Position numbers and translations under genes: made by a program. This document shows positions 33,108 through 42,643 of a stretch of 64,000 nucleotides of DNA, one piece after another; the stretch's first letter is position 1, and each line of letters begins with the position of its first letter. The DNA is from Propylenella binzhouense (lineage in GTDB: Bacteria > Pseudomonadota > Alphaproteobacteria > Rhizobiales > Afifellaceae): positions 94,413 to 158,412 of the forward strand of contig NZ_SPKJ01000001.1 in assembly GCF_009866965.1 (NCBI RefSeq). The letters are read 5' to 3'. A model generated the notes under the pieces. The model was not told the DNA's origin. It ran no database searches and saw only the letters and a program-made list of their open reading frames with translations.

Positions 33108-34169
33108 CTAGTCGCTCCCCACACGGCTCGCCGGGGCGGCCTCGATCCGGCGGCGCGGCCAGGAGAACTCGCGCGCGCCCATCAGCCCGTTGGCGCGCAT
33201 CAGCAGCAGCACCAGCATGATGAGGCCGAGCGCGACCTCCTGACTGCCGGGCGGAATGCTGATCGAGAGCCCTCCGATGTCGATGCCGGCCTCGACCCGG
33301 CGCAGGATGTCCGTCACGGCCGACAGCACAACCGTCCCGACCACGGCGCCCGACAGGCTGCGCATCCCGCCGACCACCAGCATGGCGATCGAGATGAAGG
33401 TCATGTCGAAGTAGAACATGTTGACCGAGATCACCCCGACGAAGTGCCCGTACAGCACGCCCGCCGCACCGAGGAAGAAGGCCGACAGCACCCAGGCCAG
33501 CAGGCGCTGGAACGCGACGTTCACCCCGCCCGCACGCGCCGCCACCTCGTCCTCGCGCGAGGCGCGCAGCGAGAGGCCGAAGCGGGAATTCTGGAACAGG
33601 TAGGCCGCAAGGATGGTCGCCGCCGCCCAGCCAAACGCCACCCATATCGTGACGTAGAGCGGCAGGCCGACCACCGATAGCAGCCCGAGCGTAACCGTCG
33701 TCCAGTTGGAATAGACGACGTAGACGATCGACAGGAACGCCAGAGTCGCGATGCTGGCCGGGATGCCCGACAGGCGCAGGATCGGCAGGCCCACGATCAG
33801 CGCGACCATAGCCGCCAGCAGCGAGGAGGTCAGCGCGGCCGCGAACACCGGATAGGTGTTGTAGCGCAGGAAGTCCGGCAGACCGGTCATGCTCATCGGC
33901 TTCATAGCCTTGCAGCAGGTTTGCCAGGCCGAGGCATAGGCGCCGATCATCACGAAGGCGATCGAGCCGAACGAGACCACGCCGGAATTGCCGATGAAGA
34001 TGTAGAGCGCCACCACGATCACGATACGGATCAGGATTTCCGTGACGGTGCGGATGAGCGGCTTGTCGCCGATCGCCTGAACGGCGAGGCACACCAGCAG
34101 CGCGCCCCCCAGCAGGACGATGAGCGTGAAGTGGCGCTTCAGGAAATCGGCCACGATCGACCCTCGCAT
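33108..34169 (-). CDS. livM: Branched-chain/amide-type ABC transporter permease LivM
   Basis: A 353-aa polytopic inner-membrane permease of the LivM/UrtC group with roughly eight to ten hydrophobic segments. The loop LRASREDEVAARAGGVNVAFQRLLAWVLSAF, found in livM proteins, contacts the ATPases. I chose the ATG at 34169, which begins MRGSIVADF just 4 bp before the livH stop at 34174. An open frame upstream shadows livH. Together with LivH, LivG, LivF and LivK it forms an importer. Its position directly before dmfA1 points to formamide or urea as solute. Confidence 0.93.
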   Translation of the reverse strand: MRGSIVADFLKRHFTLIVLLGGALLVCLAVQAIGDKPLIRTVTEILIRIVIVVALYIFIGNSGVVSFGSIAFVMIGAYASAWQTCCKAMKPMSMTGLPDFLRYNTYPVFAAALTSSLLAAMVALIVGLPILRLSGIPASIATLAFLSIVYVVYSNWTTVTLGLLSVVGLPLYVTIWVAFGWAAATILAAYLFQNSRFGLSLRASREDEVAARAGGVNVAFQRLLAWVLSAFFLGAAGVLYGHFVGVISVNMFYFDMTFISIAMLVVGGMRSLSGAVVGTVVLSAVTDILRRVEAGIDIGGLSISIPPGSQEVALGLIMLVLLLMRANGLMGAREFSWPRRRIEAAPASRVGSD

Positions 34170-34173
34170 GGCG

Positions 34174-35088
34174 TCACACCCTCTCCTTCTGCGAGCGCAG
34201 GCTGATGAGGCCGTTGGGCCGCACGAGAAGCATGAGAATGACGATGGCGAACACGAAGGCATCCCGGTTCGGCCGCATCGCTTCCGGCAGGATGAACTGC
34301 ATGAAAGCGCTCACCACTCCGACCAGGAAGCCGCCGAGGATGGCGCCGACCATGCTGCCCATTCCGCCGATCACCGTCGCGATGAAGCCGATCGTGACCA
34401 GCGGCGCGGCCATGCGCGGCGCCAGCGCGCCGGTTCGCACCATCAGGAAGAACGAAACCACGGCCGCCAGCACGCCGCTGACCGCGAAGGCGGTGGCGAT
34501 CACCGTGTTGCCGCGGACGCCGAGCATCCGCGCCATACGGAAATCTTGCGTAGCGGCGCGCATTTGCACGCCCATGCGGGTACGCGTCATGAACAGCGCG
34601 ACGGCGATCAGCAGCACGATGGTGGTGGAGATGGTCACGATGTCGATCCACGACGTGCGCAGCGGACCGAAGGCGAACTCGCCGTTCAGCGACGCCCCGA
34701 TCTGGATGCTCTTGGGCCGGCCGCCATAGATCAGCAGGATCAGGTACTGGAGGAAGAAGCTCAGGGAGAAGGAAGCGACGAGCAGGGTCGAGGGGTCGGC
34801 ATGGCGCAGCGGGCGGAAGATGATCCGCTCGGTGATCAGCGCCACCACGGCGACGATCAGGCACATGGTCGGCACCATGAGCCAGATCGGCAGCGCGCCG
34901 ATGAAAAGCTGCGGGATGACCGCGCCCGACGGGACGATCAGGGCGTAGGCGCCGATGGTGATGAACTCGCCATGCGCGAAGTTGACCAGCTTCATCACGC
35001 CCCAGAGCAGGCCGACACCCAGCGCGGCAAGCGCATAGAGGCTGCCGAGGCTGGCGGCATCGACGCAGATTTGCAGGAAGGTCGTCAT
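34174..35088 (-). CDS. livH: Branched-chain/amide-type ABC transporter permease LivH
   Basis: A 304-aa permease of the LivH/UrtB group. It begins MTTFLQICVDAASLGSLYAL, followed by the family motif GLLWGVMKLVNFAHGEFITIGAY. Conserved FLVGVVSAF and the C-terminal ILMLLVRPNGLI are present. The ATG at 35088 overlaps the livF stop by 4 bp. It is one of two membrane subunits of this importer. Confidence 0.94.
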   Translation of the reverse strand: MTTFLQICVDAASLGSLYALAALGVGLLWGVMKLVNFAHGEFITIGAYALIVPSGAVIPQLFIGALPIWLMVPTMCLIVAVVALITERIIFRPLRHADPSTLLVASFSLSFFLQYLILLIYGGRPKSIQIGASLNGEFAFGPLRTSWIDIVTISTTIVLLIAVALFMTRTRMGVQMRAATQDFRMARMLGVRGNTVIATAFAVSGVLAAVVSFFLMVRTGALAPRMAAPLVTIGFIATVIGGMGSMVGAILGGFLVGVVSAFMQFILPEAMRPNRDAFVFAIVILMLLVRPNGLISLRSQKERV

Positions 35089-35825
35089 GGCTGCACCACC
35101 CCGGGCGTGTGCGCGTGGCTGGAGAAGCCGAAATAGGCGTCTTCCAGAACGGCGCGCGAATGCTGAAGGTCGGCGATCCGCCCGCCCGCCCGGAGCTGTC
35201 CCTCGCGCAGAATCAGCAGTCGGTCGAAGAAGGACAGCGCGCGCGTCAGGCTCTGCTCGACGATGAGCATGGTCATGCCCTGCGCTCGCAATTCGGTCAG
35301 ATAGGCGTAGACGTTGTTGACCATCATCGGGGCGAGGCCGAGCGAGGGCTCGTCGATCAGCAGCAATCGCGGCCGGGTCATCAGCGCGCGGGCGATGGCG
35401 AGCTGCTGCTGCTCGCCTCCCGAGAGCTTGCCCGCGCTCATGTGGCGGCGCTCGCCGAGAATCAGGAAGCGCTCGTAGATTTCGTCCCGGTCGCGCAGCA
35501 GTGCCGCGCGGTCGCGGCGCAGCATGGTGCCGAGCAGCAGGTTCTCCTCGACCGTGAGCGCGGGAAAGATGCCGCGCCCCTCCGGCACCAGGGAGAGGCC
35601 GAGGCGACACACCTGCTCGGGTACCAACCCGGCGAGGCTCCTGCCCTCGAACTCGATGCCGCCGCGAAACCGCAACGCGCCCGCGATCGCCAGCATGGTC
35701 GAGGACTTGCCGGCTCCGTTCGGACCGACGATGGCCACGCTCTCGCCGGCGCCGACCTCGAAACTCAAGCCGCGCACGGCCTGCGCACGGCCGTAGCTGA
35801 CGCCAAGATCGGTCACTTTCAGCAT
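35085..35825 (-). CDS. livF: ABC transporter ATPase LivF
   Basis: A 246-aa ATPase with Walker A GPNGAGKSS near residue 37, the LivF hallmark SLVPEGRGIFPALTVEENL, signature LSGGEQQQLAIARAL, Walker B LLLIDEPSLGLAP and the His switch. The ATG at 35825 (MLKVTDLGVSYG) is chosen over an in-frame ATG at 35846 because it gives the standard N-terminus, 1 bp after the livG stop. It powers the LivHM permease with LivG. Confidence 0.95.
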   Translation of the reverse strand: MLKVTDLGVSYGRAQAVRGLSFEVGAGESVAIVGPNGAGKSSTMLAIAGALRFRGGIEFEGRSLAGLVPEQVCRLGLSLVPEGRGIFPALTVEENLLLGTMLRRDRAALLRDRDEIYERFLILGERRHMSAGKLSGGEQQQLAIARALMTRPRLLLIDEPSLGLAPMMVNNVYAYLTELRAQGMTMLIVEQSLTRALSFFDRLLILREGQLRAGGRIADLQHSRAVLEDAYFGFSSHAHTPGVVQP

Positions 35826-35826
35826 G

Positions 35827-36555
35827 TCAGGCGACCTCTTCGCCAAGATAGGCGGCGCGCACGGCGGGATCGGCGCTGACGGCGGCCGGGGTGCCCTCGG
35901 CGATCTTCCTGCCGAAATCGATGACCGCGATGCGGTCGCAGACGTTCATGACCACGCGCATATTGTGCTCGATCAGCAGGACGCTGCAGCCGAACCGGCC
36001 GGGAATGTCCCGGATGAGCCGCATCAGCTCGTCGCATTCCTCCTCGTTCATCCCGGCGGCCGGCTCGTCCAGCAGGATGAATTTCGGCCCGGCGGCGAGG
36101 GCGCGCCCGATGCCAATGCGCCGCTCATCGCCATAGGACAGGCCGTCGGCGCGCCATTCGGCCATGTGCGACAGGCCGAGCCATGCCAGGATGGCGTCCG
36201 CCCGCTCGCGCGCCGCCCGCGAGCTCAGCCCGCAGCCGACGCCATAGGCGTGAAGATTGGCGTGCACGGTGAAGTCGCGGAACAGGCGCACGGCCTGGAA
36301 GGTCCGGGCGACGCCGAGCCGCGCGATCGTGTGCGCGGCCCGGTCCGAGATCACCGCGCCGTCGAGCAGGATTTCTCCCTCGCTCGGCTTCTGGAAACCT
36401 GAAATCACGTTGACCAGCGTGGTCTTACCGGCCCCGTTGGGGCCGATAAGACCGAAGATCCGCCCGGACTCCAGCACGAAGGACACGTCCTTGAGTGCGA
36501 CGACTCCATCGAAGCGCACCGTGATGCTGCGCAGTTCCAAGGTGGTGAAGGTCAT
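35827..36555 (-). CDS. livG: ABC transporter ATPase LivG
   Basis: A 242-aa ATPase with Walker A GPNGAGKTTLVNVISGF, LivG-type ARTFQAVRLFRDFTV, a signature region read as LSYGDERRIGIGRAL (Tyr-Gly-Asp instead of Ser-Gly-Gly, as in many LivG proteins), Walker B FILLDEPAAGMN and the IEHNMRVVMN switch. It is the first ATPase gene after the binding-protein gene, in the order LivK-G-F-H-M. Confidence 0.95.
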   Translation of the reverse strand: MTFTTLELRSITVRFDGVVALKDVSFVLESGRIFGLIGPNGAGKTTLVNVISGFQKPSEGEILLDGAVISDRAAHTIARLGVARTFQAVRLFRDFTVHANLHAYGVGCGLSSRAARERADAILAWLGLSHMAEWRADGLSYGDERRIGIGRALAAGPKFILLDEPAAGMNEEECDELMRLIRDIPGRFGCSVLLIEHNMRVVMNVCDRIAVIDFGRKIAEGTPAAVSADPAVRAAYLGEEVA

Positions 36556-36589
36556 GCCGGGCTCCGTCCCGTCACGCGACGGGTTCAGC

Positions 36590-37801
36590 TCACTCGCTGA
36601 ACAGCACCTCGAAGGGCACGGGCGTCTCGTTCATGTAGTATTCGCCGGTCGACTTCATCTTGCCGTTCTGGACTTCCATCATCAGGCCGCGCACGCGGGT
36701 CTGGATGTGAATGTCCGGCGTGAAGCTGCGCGGACCGATCAGGAGAGGCTCGTCCTTGAACTTGTTGAGCTCGGCGGCGACCGCCTCGGAATCGGTGGTG
36801 CCGGCCCGCTCGACCGCCCGCTGGTAGCCCTGCATCAGGCTGTAGCCCATGAGCGCGAAGCTGCTGGTCGGGCGGCGACCATTGGCCTTCTCGAAGCTCT
36901 CCATGAAGGCGCGCACGTCGGGATTGGGGTCGTCGCCGAAGATCGAAGCGTGCACCGGCAGATAGAAATCCGAGAGATCGGGAAGGCTCGGCAGCCAATA
37001 ATCGCCATCCGCGCCCATGCTGGTCATCAGCGGGGTGGTGATGCCGGCCGCGCGAAGCTGGCGGATGATGGAAGGCATCGCCGTCACGGTGGAGCACAGC
37101 AGGATGACGTCCGGCTTCTCGGGCAGCGCCTTGATGCGGGTGATCTGCACGGCGATGGAGGTATCGGCCACCTTGTAGGTGTCCTCGCCGAGGAACTTCG
37201 TGCCCGGCAGTTCCTTCCAGTGGTGCTGGAACCCCGAGCATTCGGCGCGGGTATAGGTATAATCAGTCTCCTTCAGCGCATAGGCGCTGTTCCAGCCCTT
37301 CTTGTTCTTGGCCCACTCCGCGAGCAGGTAGCTTTCGGCCTGGACCGCGACGGAGATGGTGTAGACCAGCGGGCCGACACCCTGCGGACCCCATTTCGGC
37401 GAACCCGAGCAGATCGACATGGCGAGGATGCCGGCGTTCTGCGCGGCCAGCGCCGCAGGGGCGCCCATGTCGAAATCGCAGGACACGATCATGAAGTCGA
37501 TGCCCTGATCGACCAGCTCGGTGCCGACCTTGGCGGCCTGCGTCGGATCGGTCTTCGTGTCGGCGACCAGCAGCTCGACCTGGCGCCCGAGAATGCCACC
37601 CTTGGCATTGATGTCCTTGACCGCCATGCGGACGGCCATGGAGGGATCCTCGTCGAAAGCGGTCATCCAGCCGCTTTGCGCAATCGCCATGCCGATCTTG
37701 ACGTTGCCACCCTCGGCCATGGCCGGCGGCACCACCGCGACGACGGCCATGGCCGCCCAGGCCATTGCCAGCGACGTCAGTCTACGAAGCCCATTCAACA
37801 T
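36590..37801 (-). CDS. livK: Periplasmic substrate-binding protein, LivK/amide-binding type
   Basis: A 403-aa type I periplasmic binding protein. The signal peptide has a hydrophobic core at about 9-27 and a cleavage site after AMA. The mature domain begins VKIGMAIAQSGWMTAFDED and has typical motifs DINAKGGILGRQVELLVAD and DPTQAAKVGTELV. It resembles binding proteins for short-chain amides and urea (FmdD/AmiC/UrtA-like) as much as amino-acid binders. The ATG at 37801 is chosen because the upstream continuation is unconserved. It is the first gene of the transporter-dmf-urease array. Confidence 0.9.
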   Translation of the reverse strand: MLNGLRRLTSLAMAWAAMAVVAVVPPAMAEGGNVKIGMAIAQSGWMTAFDEDPSMAVRMAVKDINAKGGILGRQVELLVADTKTDPTQAAKVGTELVDQGIDFMIVSCDFDMGAPAALAAQNAGILAMSICSGSPKWGPQGVGPLVYTISVAVQAESYLLAEWAKNKKGWNSAYALKETDYTYTRAECSGFQHHWKELPGTKFLGEDTYKVADTSIAVQITRIKALPEKPDVILLCSTVTAMPSIIRQLRAAGITTPLMTSMGADGDYWLPSLPDLSDFYLPVHASIFGDDPNPDVRAFMESFEKANGRRPTSSFALMGYSLMQGYQRAVERAGTTDSEAVAAELNKFKDEPLLIGPRSFTPDIHIQTRVRGLMMEVQNGKMKSTGEYYMNETPVPFEVLFSE

Positions 37802-37866
37802 CTCGGAACCTCTGGTGAGAAGGATTTCAGGAATTTTCGCAATTTTCTTATATTTGCTGATCGGAA

Positions 37867-37894
37867 ATTGTTTTAGGTCTTGAAACGCTGTCAA
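37867..37894 (-). promoter_or_regulatory. Candidate promoter of the amide-transport/dmf/urease array
   Basis: On the minus strand a perfect TTGACA (37894-37889) is followed after 16 bp by AACAAT (37872-37867), within the AT-rich gap 37802-37960 before livK. The leader would be about 60 nt. The -10 box is only a 4/6 match. Confidence 0.4.
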
Positions 37895-38087
37895 GAAATT
37901 TGTGTTGCAAAACTCATCGATGATAAAATTATGATCACTCGAGTATATTTTTTCATCACCCGGCGGCGCGGCGCCGGTTCGGGCCCTGCGCGAAGGGCTT
38001 GTTGCGCGGGGGCCTTGCCGCGCAAAGGGGACCACGCGCAGCCTTGCCGCGCGTGGCGCCTGGCATCGGCCCCTGTGGGTCCGAGCG

Positions 38088-39692
38088 CTAGTAGCCGATG
38101 ACCAGACCGTCGCGCCGGCTGTCGCTGCCGCCGACCAGAACGCCCCGCTCGTGATCGATACGAATGGCGTGGCCGCCGCCGAGCGGATGACCCGACACGG
38201 CAACCTCGTGGCCTCGCGCGGCAAGATCGCGCCGCTGCGCCTCGCCGAGCACAGCCTCCACCATCAGCACGCTGTCCTGGCACTGGCTGCGCGGCAGGTT
38301 CAGCGCTTCCTGCGGGTCCATCTGTTCGCCGAAGATCGCCTGGGCGAGCACCGCATGCCCCACCGGCTGGTAATGGCCGCCGGTCACGCCGAAGCTCAGC
38401 ATCGGCTGCCCTCCCTTAAGCGCCATGGCGGGGATGATGGTGTGCATCGGCCGGCGCCCGCCGGCGAGACGATTGGGATGGCCCTCAGCGAGCGCGAATC
38501 CGGCCCCGCGATTTTGCAGGATGACCCCCGTCTCGGCCTCGCACAGCGTGCTGCCGAAATCGGTATAGATCGATGAGATCAGGCTGACGGTCAGGCCGTC
38601 GCGATCGACAACGCTGACATACGACGTGTCCTTGTGATGGGGCACATAATCCCTTGCCCTCAGTCGCCTGGCGGCGCGATCCGGCAAGATGCCGGCGCTA
38701 AGCCGCGCAATTGAGGCGTCCGACAGAAGCGCATCCAGGCTCGCCGCGTCAGGATTGCCGTCGGCAATCAGGTCGTCGCGCAGGGCGAAGGCGATCTTGC
38801 TGGCCTCGGCGAGAATATGGTGCCCGAGCGCGGAATCGAGGCTCCCGCCCTTGAGCGCCGCCTCGAGCAGCCGGATCAGGATCAGCGCCGCCGCGCCCTG
38901 TCCGTTGGGCGGACATTCCGCGAATGTTTGGCCATGGGCCTGCGTCGTCACCGGCTCGACATATTCGCCCCGGTGCCCGGCGAAGTCCTCAAGGCTGTGC
39001 AGACCGCCAAGTGCCCGCAATTGCCCCACCAGACGCTCGGCGAAAGCACTCTCGTAGAAGGCGGTGGCGCCCTCCCGCACGATCTCCCGAAACAACGCGG
39101 CATAGCCGGGAAGACGCCAGCGCGCACCGAGCGGCGGCGCCGCGCCGTCCTTGAGGAAATGTCGCGCCGCGAGGGGCTGGGCGCGCAGGTCCGGCAGGGC
39201 GGCATGCCAGTCGCGCACGATGCGCGGGTGCAGCACGACGCCAGCTTCGGCGGCCTCGATCGCCGGCGCGAACACCCGCGCGCGCTCAAGGCGCCCATAG
39301 TCGGCATGCAGCCGGCACCACGCTTCGACCGCGCCGGGAATGGTGACGGAATGCGGGCTGACGCGCGGCACCTCGGCAAAGCCCTGCGCAAGCAGATAGT
39401 CTGCGCTCAGCGCCGACGGCGCGGCACCCGAGCCGTTGTAGGCGCGCAGGCCCCCACGCGGATCATGGACCAGCGCGAAGCAGTCGCCCCCCGGTCCCGC
39501 CTGCGAGGCCTCGACGACGCTGGTCATCGCCATCGCGGCGATCGCCGCGTCCATCGCGCTGCCGCCGGCGCGCAGCATGTCATAGCCTGCCATCGCGGCC
39601 TGGGGATTGGGCGAGACGATCATCGCCTCCCCCGCATAGACGGCCTTCTTGCGGCCATCCTCGAACCAGGGGTCGGGCTTCAGCTCGAACAT
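38088..39692 (-). CDS. ggt: Gamma-glutamyltransferase family protein
   Basis: A 534-aa Ntn-hydrolase of the gamma-glutamyltranspeptidase family. The N-terminal half contains AGGSAMDAAIAAMAMTSVVE and SQAGPGGDCFALVHD. The self-cleavage site and nucleophile Thr lie in HKDTSYVSVVDRDG, followed by LISSIYTDFGS. No clear signal peptide is visible, so this is probably a cytoplasmic gamma-glutamyl or related acylase homologue rather than classical periplasmic GGT. It lies upstream of livK on the same strand, 286 bp away. It may process gamma-glutamyl amides such as those made in methylamine breakdown. Confidence 0.9.
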   Translation of the reverse strand: MFELKPDPWFEDGRKKAVYAGEAMIVSPNPQAAMAGYDMLRAGGSAMDAAIAAMAMTSVVEASQAGPGGDCFALVHDPRGGLRAYNGSGAAPSALSADYLLAQGFAEVPRVSPHSVTIPGAVEAWCRLHADYGRLERARVFAPAIEAAEAGVVLHPRIVRDWHAALPDLRAQPLAARHFLKDGAAPPLGARWRLPGYAALFREIVREGATAFYESAFAERLVGQLRALGGLHSLEDFAGHRGEYVEPVTTQAHGQTFAECPPNGQGAAALILIRLLEAALKGGSLDSALGHHILAEASKIAFALRDDLIADGNPDAASLDALLSDASIARLSAGILPDRAARRLRARDYVPHHKDTSYVSVVDRDGLTVSLISSIYTDFGSTLCEAETGVILQNRGAGFALAEGHPNRLAGGRRPMHTIIPAMALKGGQPMLSFGVTGGHYQPVGHAVLAQAIFGEQMDPQEALNLPRSQCQDSVLMVEAVLGEAQRRDLAARGHEVAVSGHPLGGGHAIRIDHERGVLVGGSDSRRDGLVIGY

Positions 39693-39967
39693 CGGCTCGG
39701 TCCTTCCATTCCAGCGGTCGCTGCCGACTGCTCCTCGCCTCTTGCGGGAGTCGGCGACATATTTCGATTAATAAAATCCTTGTCCGAAAGGAAATTTTTG
39801 AAACAGGCCGGCGTGCAGCCGGCACCGGACGCCGGGGCTTGTCGCGAAATATCGAATCAATGGCACCAAAGGCCGTAGCTGCCGGATCGGCGGCCTTGTT
39901 TAGTCCCGGAACGCGGCGGTGCCATACGGCGAGCGCGCCTCGGGCGCCGGCAAGGAGAGCAGCGGCG

Positions 39968-41104
39968 ATGGACCAGACAAGAATCGAATTTCTCTATCTG
40001 TCCGAACCCGACATGATCCGGGCCGGCGTCACGGACATGGCCGGCTGTGTCGAAGCGATGGAGCAGACGCTGGAGCTGCTTCGCCGCGGCGACTATCGCA
40101 TGGCGGGCGCCAACAATGCCTCGCATGGCGCGATGATCGGCTTTCCGCAGCATTCGCCCTTTCCGTCTATGCCCAAGCCGACAGCCGATCGCCGCTTCAT
40201 GGCCATGCCGGCGTATCTGGGCGGGCCTTTCGGCACGACCGGTGTCAAATGGTACGGCTCCAACATCGCCAACCGCGGCAAGGGCCTTCCGCGCTCGATC
40301 CTGATGTTCCTGCTCAACGACACCGATACCGGGGCGCCGCTGGCCCTCATGTCGGCCAATCTGCTCTCGGCCTACCGTACCGGGGCGATCGCCGGCGTCG
40401 GCGCGCGCTACTTCGCCCGGCCGGATTCGCGCGTCGTCGGCATTCTCGGTCCGGGCGTGATGGCGACGACCACGCTGAGCGCGCTGATCGTGGCGTGCCC
40501 AGGCATCGATACGGTGAAGATCAAGGGGCGCGGCCGGAACAGCATCGAGAACTTCCGGCTCTGGCTCGCCGAGCACCATCCGCAGATCACCGCCGTGCAC
40601 GAGGTGGAGACGCTGGAGGAGGTGGTACGGGACAGCGACATCGTGACCTTCTGCACCTCGGGAGGCGCCGTGCCGCCCTCCGCCTACCACACGGTGCGAC
40701 GCGAATGGGTCAAGCCCGGCGCCTTTCTCGCCATGCCCGCGCAATGCGGGATGGACGAAGGCATGGAGGCGCCCGAGATCCGCAAGGTGGTCGACTTCAT
40801 CGAAATGTACGACGCCTGGGCCGAGGAATTTCCCAAGCCGCTGCACGCGGCCGTGCCGGTCATCGGGTGCCGCTTCCTCGACATGATCGACGAGGGCGTG
40901 CTCGAGCGCGCGGCGATCGACGACCTGTCGAGCATCGTCGGCGGCGGCTCCGGCGGACGCCGCAGCGACGACGAGATCGCCATCATGTCGATCGGCGGGC
41001 TCCCCGTCGAGGACGTGGCCTGGGCCACGGTGATCTACCGCAACGCGTTCGAACGGGGCATCGGCCAGCGCCTGACGCTTTGGGACGCCCCCGTCCTTCG
41101 CTGA
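39968..41104 (+). CDS. Ornithine cyclodeaminase/mu-crystallin family protein (tyramine-oxidase-subunit-B-like)
   Basis: A 378-aa NAD(P)-binding protein. The N-terminus MDQTRIEFLYLSEPDMIRAG and the substrate-phosphate region FMAMPAYLGG then GVKWYGSN match ornithine cyclodeaminase relatives. The dinucleotide loop reads VVGILGPGVMATTT, where the usual GTGxQA is GPGVMA. It is longer than ornithine cyclodeaminase itself and resembles the group often labelled tyramine oxidase subunit B. It may catalyse imino-acid reduction or amino-acid cyclodeamination. It faces a divergent ggt gene across a 275-bp gap and converges on a DadA-like flavoprotein. Confidence 0.8.
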   Translation: MDQTRIEFLYLSEPDMIRAGVTDMAGCVEAMEQTLELLRRGDYRMAGANNASHGAMIGFPQHSPFPSMPKPTADRRFMAMPAYLGGPFGTTGVKWYGSNIANRGKGLPRSILMFLLNDTDTGAPLALMSANLLSAYRTGAIAGVGARYFARPDSRVVGILGPGVMATTTLSALIVACPGIDTVKIKGRGRNSIENFRLWLAEHHPQITAVHEVETLEEVVRDSDIVTFCTSGGAVPPSAYHTVRREWVKPGAFLAMPAQCGMDEGMEAPEIRKVVDFIEMYDAWAEEFPKPLHAAVPVIGCRFLDMIDEGVLERAAIDDLSSIVGGGSGGRRSDDEIAIMSIGGLPVEDVAWATVIYRNAFERGIGQRLTLWDAPVLR

Positions 41105-41147
41105 GGCGTGGAGGCCGACCATGCGCCGGCATGAGCGCGCGCCGTGC

Positions 41148-42491
41148 TCAGCCACGCCGGGTGATGCCGCTGATGGGAGCGATCCGGCTGCCGTCCGTGA
41201 AGCGCGAAAGCCGGAACTCATGCGGATCGACACACGGCGCCGCATTGGTCACGAGGTCCGCGGCCAGCCGCCCGGCCGCCGGGCCGATGCCGAAGCCGTG
41301 CCCGGAAAAGCCGGTGGCGAGGAACAGGCCCGGCACGCGATCGACCGGCGAGATCACCGGGATGGCATCGGGCATCACGTCCATCTGCCCGGCCCATCGC
41401 TGCGCGATCCTCGCGTTGCGGAAGAACGGATAGACCTTGCGGATGCTTTCCAGAATCGGATCGGTCAGATCGGCGTCCGGCGCCGGGTCGAGCACGCGAA
41501 CTTGCTCGAAAGGTGTGACCTGATCGGCGCTCCAGCGCCTGCGCAGGCGCATGGCGCGGAAGAAAGCGGGGCCGAAGCTGAGGTTCAGCGAGCGCCATTC
41601 GTTTTTGAGCGTGGGAATGAAGGCACGCATCAGGCGCAGCGAGTCCGGCGTGATGTCGTATTTGGTCGCCAGTGCCGAGGAAACCGTGTAGCCGCCGTCG
41701 AGACGCTTGGTGAAGGTGAAATCGCTGTGCTTGAGCGTGCCCTCCGGGCCGCCGGGCAAGGGCTCGGTACGCAGGACGCTGCTCTTCACCCAGAGCTGGG
41801 GCAGCGCGATGCCCATATTGCCCAGAAACAGCCGCGACCACGCCCCACCCGCCAGCAGGACGGCATCGCAGGCGATGCGCCCCTTCTCGGTCACGACACC
41901 CACGATCTTTCCGCCGCCGGTCTCCACCGTGCGCACGGCGCAGGACTGATGAATGCTCGCCCCGAGCCGCTGCGCGGCGCGAGCCAGCGCTGCGCTGGCC
42001 TTTTGCGGTTCGGCGCGGCCGTCCTTCGGATTGATCATTGCCCCGAAAATCTTCAGCGCGATACCCGGATAGGGCGCGAGCCCCTCTTGCGCACCGACCA
42101 TCCGCGCGCCGATCCCGAACGGCTTCTGGTAGTCGACCCAGCCCTGCATGTCGGCCAGCGTCGCCTGCGACGCGCAGGCATAGGTGATGCCGCATTGCCG
42201 ATAGCCGGTCTCCTCGCCGGTGCGCGCATTGAGCTGCTCCCAGAGCCGGACCGCCTCGATCATCAGCGGCATCTCGCGCGGATCGCGATGCGACAGCCGT
42301 ACCCAGCCCATGTTGCGGCCCGACTGCTCGCCGCCGACCTTTCCCTTGTCGCATAGCGCGACCTTCAGTCCCCGCTCGGCCAATTCCAGAGCCGCCGATG
42401 CGCCGATGATGCCGCCGCCAATGATCACCACATCGACCCGCGCGGGCAGGCTGGCGGCATCGTTTATGGGATCGAGCCGGGGTCCGGGCAT
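41148..42491 (-). CDS. FAD-dependent D-amino-acid-dehydrogenase-like oxidoreductase
   Basis: A 447-aa DAO-family flavoprotein. It has an FAD-binding motif DVVIIGGGIIGASAALELAERG at about residues 19-40, followed by GGEQSGRNMGWVR, and a C-terminal ATGFSGHGFGIGPAAGRLAADL. Likely oxidises a D- or N-substituted amino acid or opine. It is divergent from an AraC regulator gene and convergent with the ornithine-cyclodeaminase-like gene. That arrangement suggests a small amino-acid catabolic module controlled by the AraC protein. Confidence 0.88.
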   Translation of the reverse strand: MPGPRLDPINDAASLPARVDVVIIGGGIIGASAALELAERGLKVALCDKGKVGGEQSGRNMGWVRLSHRDPREMPLMIEAVRLWEQLNARTGEETGYRQCGITYACASQATLADMQGWVDYQKPFGIGARMVGAQEGLAPYPGIALKIFGAMINPKDGRAEPQKASAALARAAQRLGASIHQSCAVRTVETGGGKIVGVVTEKGRIACDAVLLAGGAWSRLFLGNMGIALPQLWVKSSVLRTEPLPGGPEGTLKHSDFTFTKRLDGGYTVSSALATKYDITPDSLRLMRAFIPTLKNEWRSLNLSFGPAFFRAMRLRRRWSADQVTPFEQVRVLDPAPDADLTDPILESIRKVYPFFRNARIAQRWAGQMDVMPDAIPVISPVDRVPGLFLATGFSGHGFGIGPAAGRLAADLVTNAAPCVDPHEFRLSRFTDGSRIAPISGITRRG

Positions 42492-42643
42492 CGCAGCACT
42501 CCTTGCCTCGAATGCAGCCGACTATCCAAAGCGCGCGCGGCATCGGCTATTGCATATCGCGTCGAACATTCGATGATTTGCGCATGCCCGCGGCCCCGCC
42601 GCATGAAAGCATCCGCATGCGCCCGCGAAAGGGATCGGTGAAG

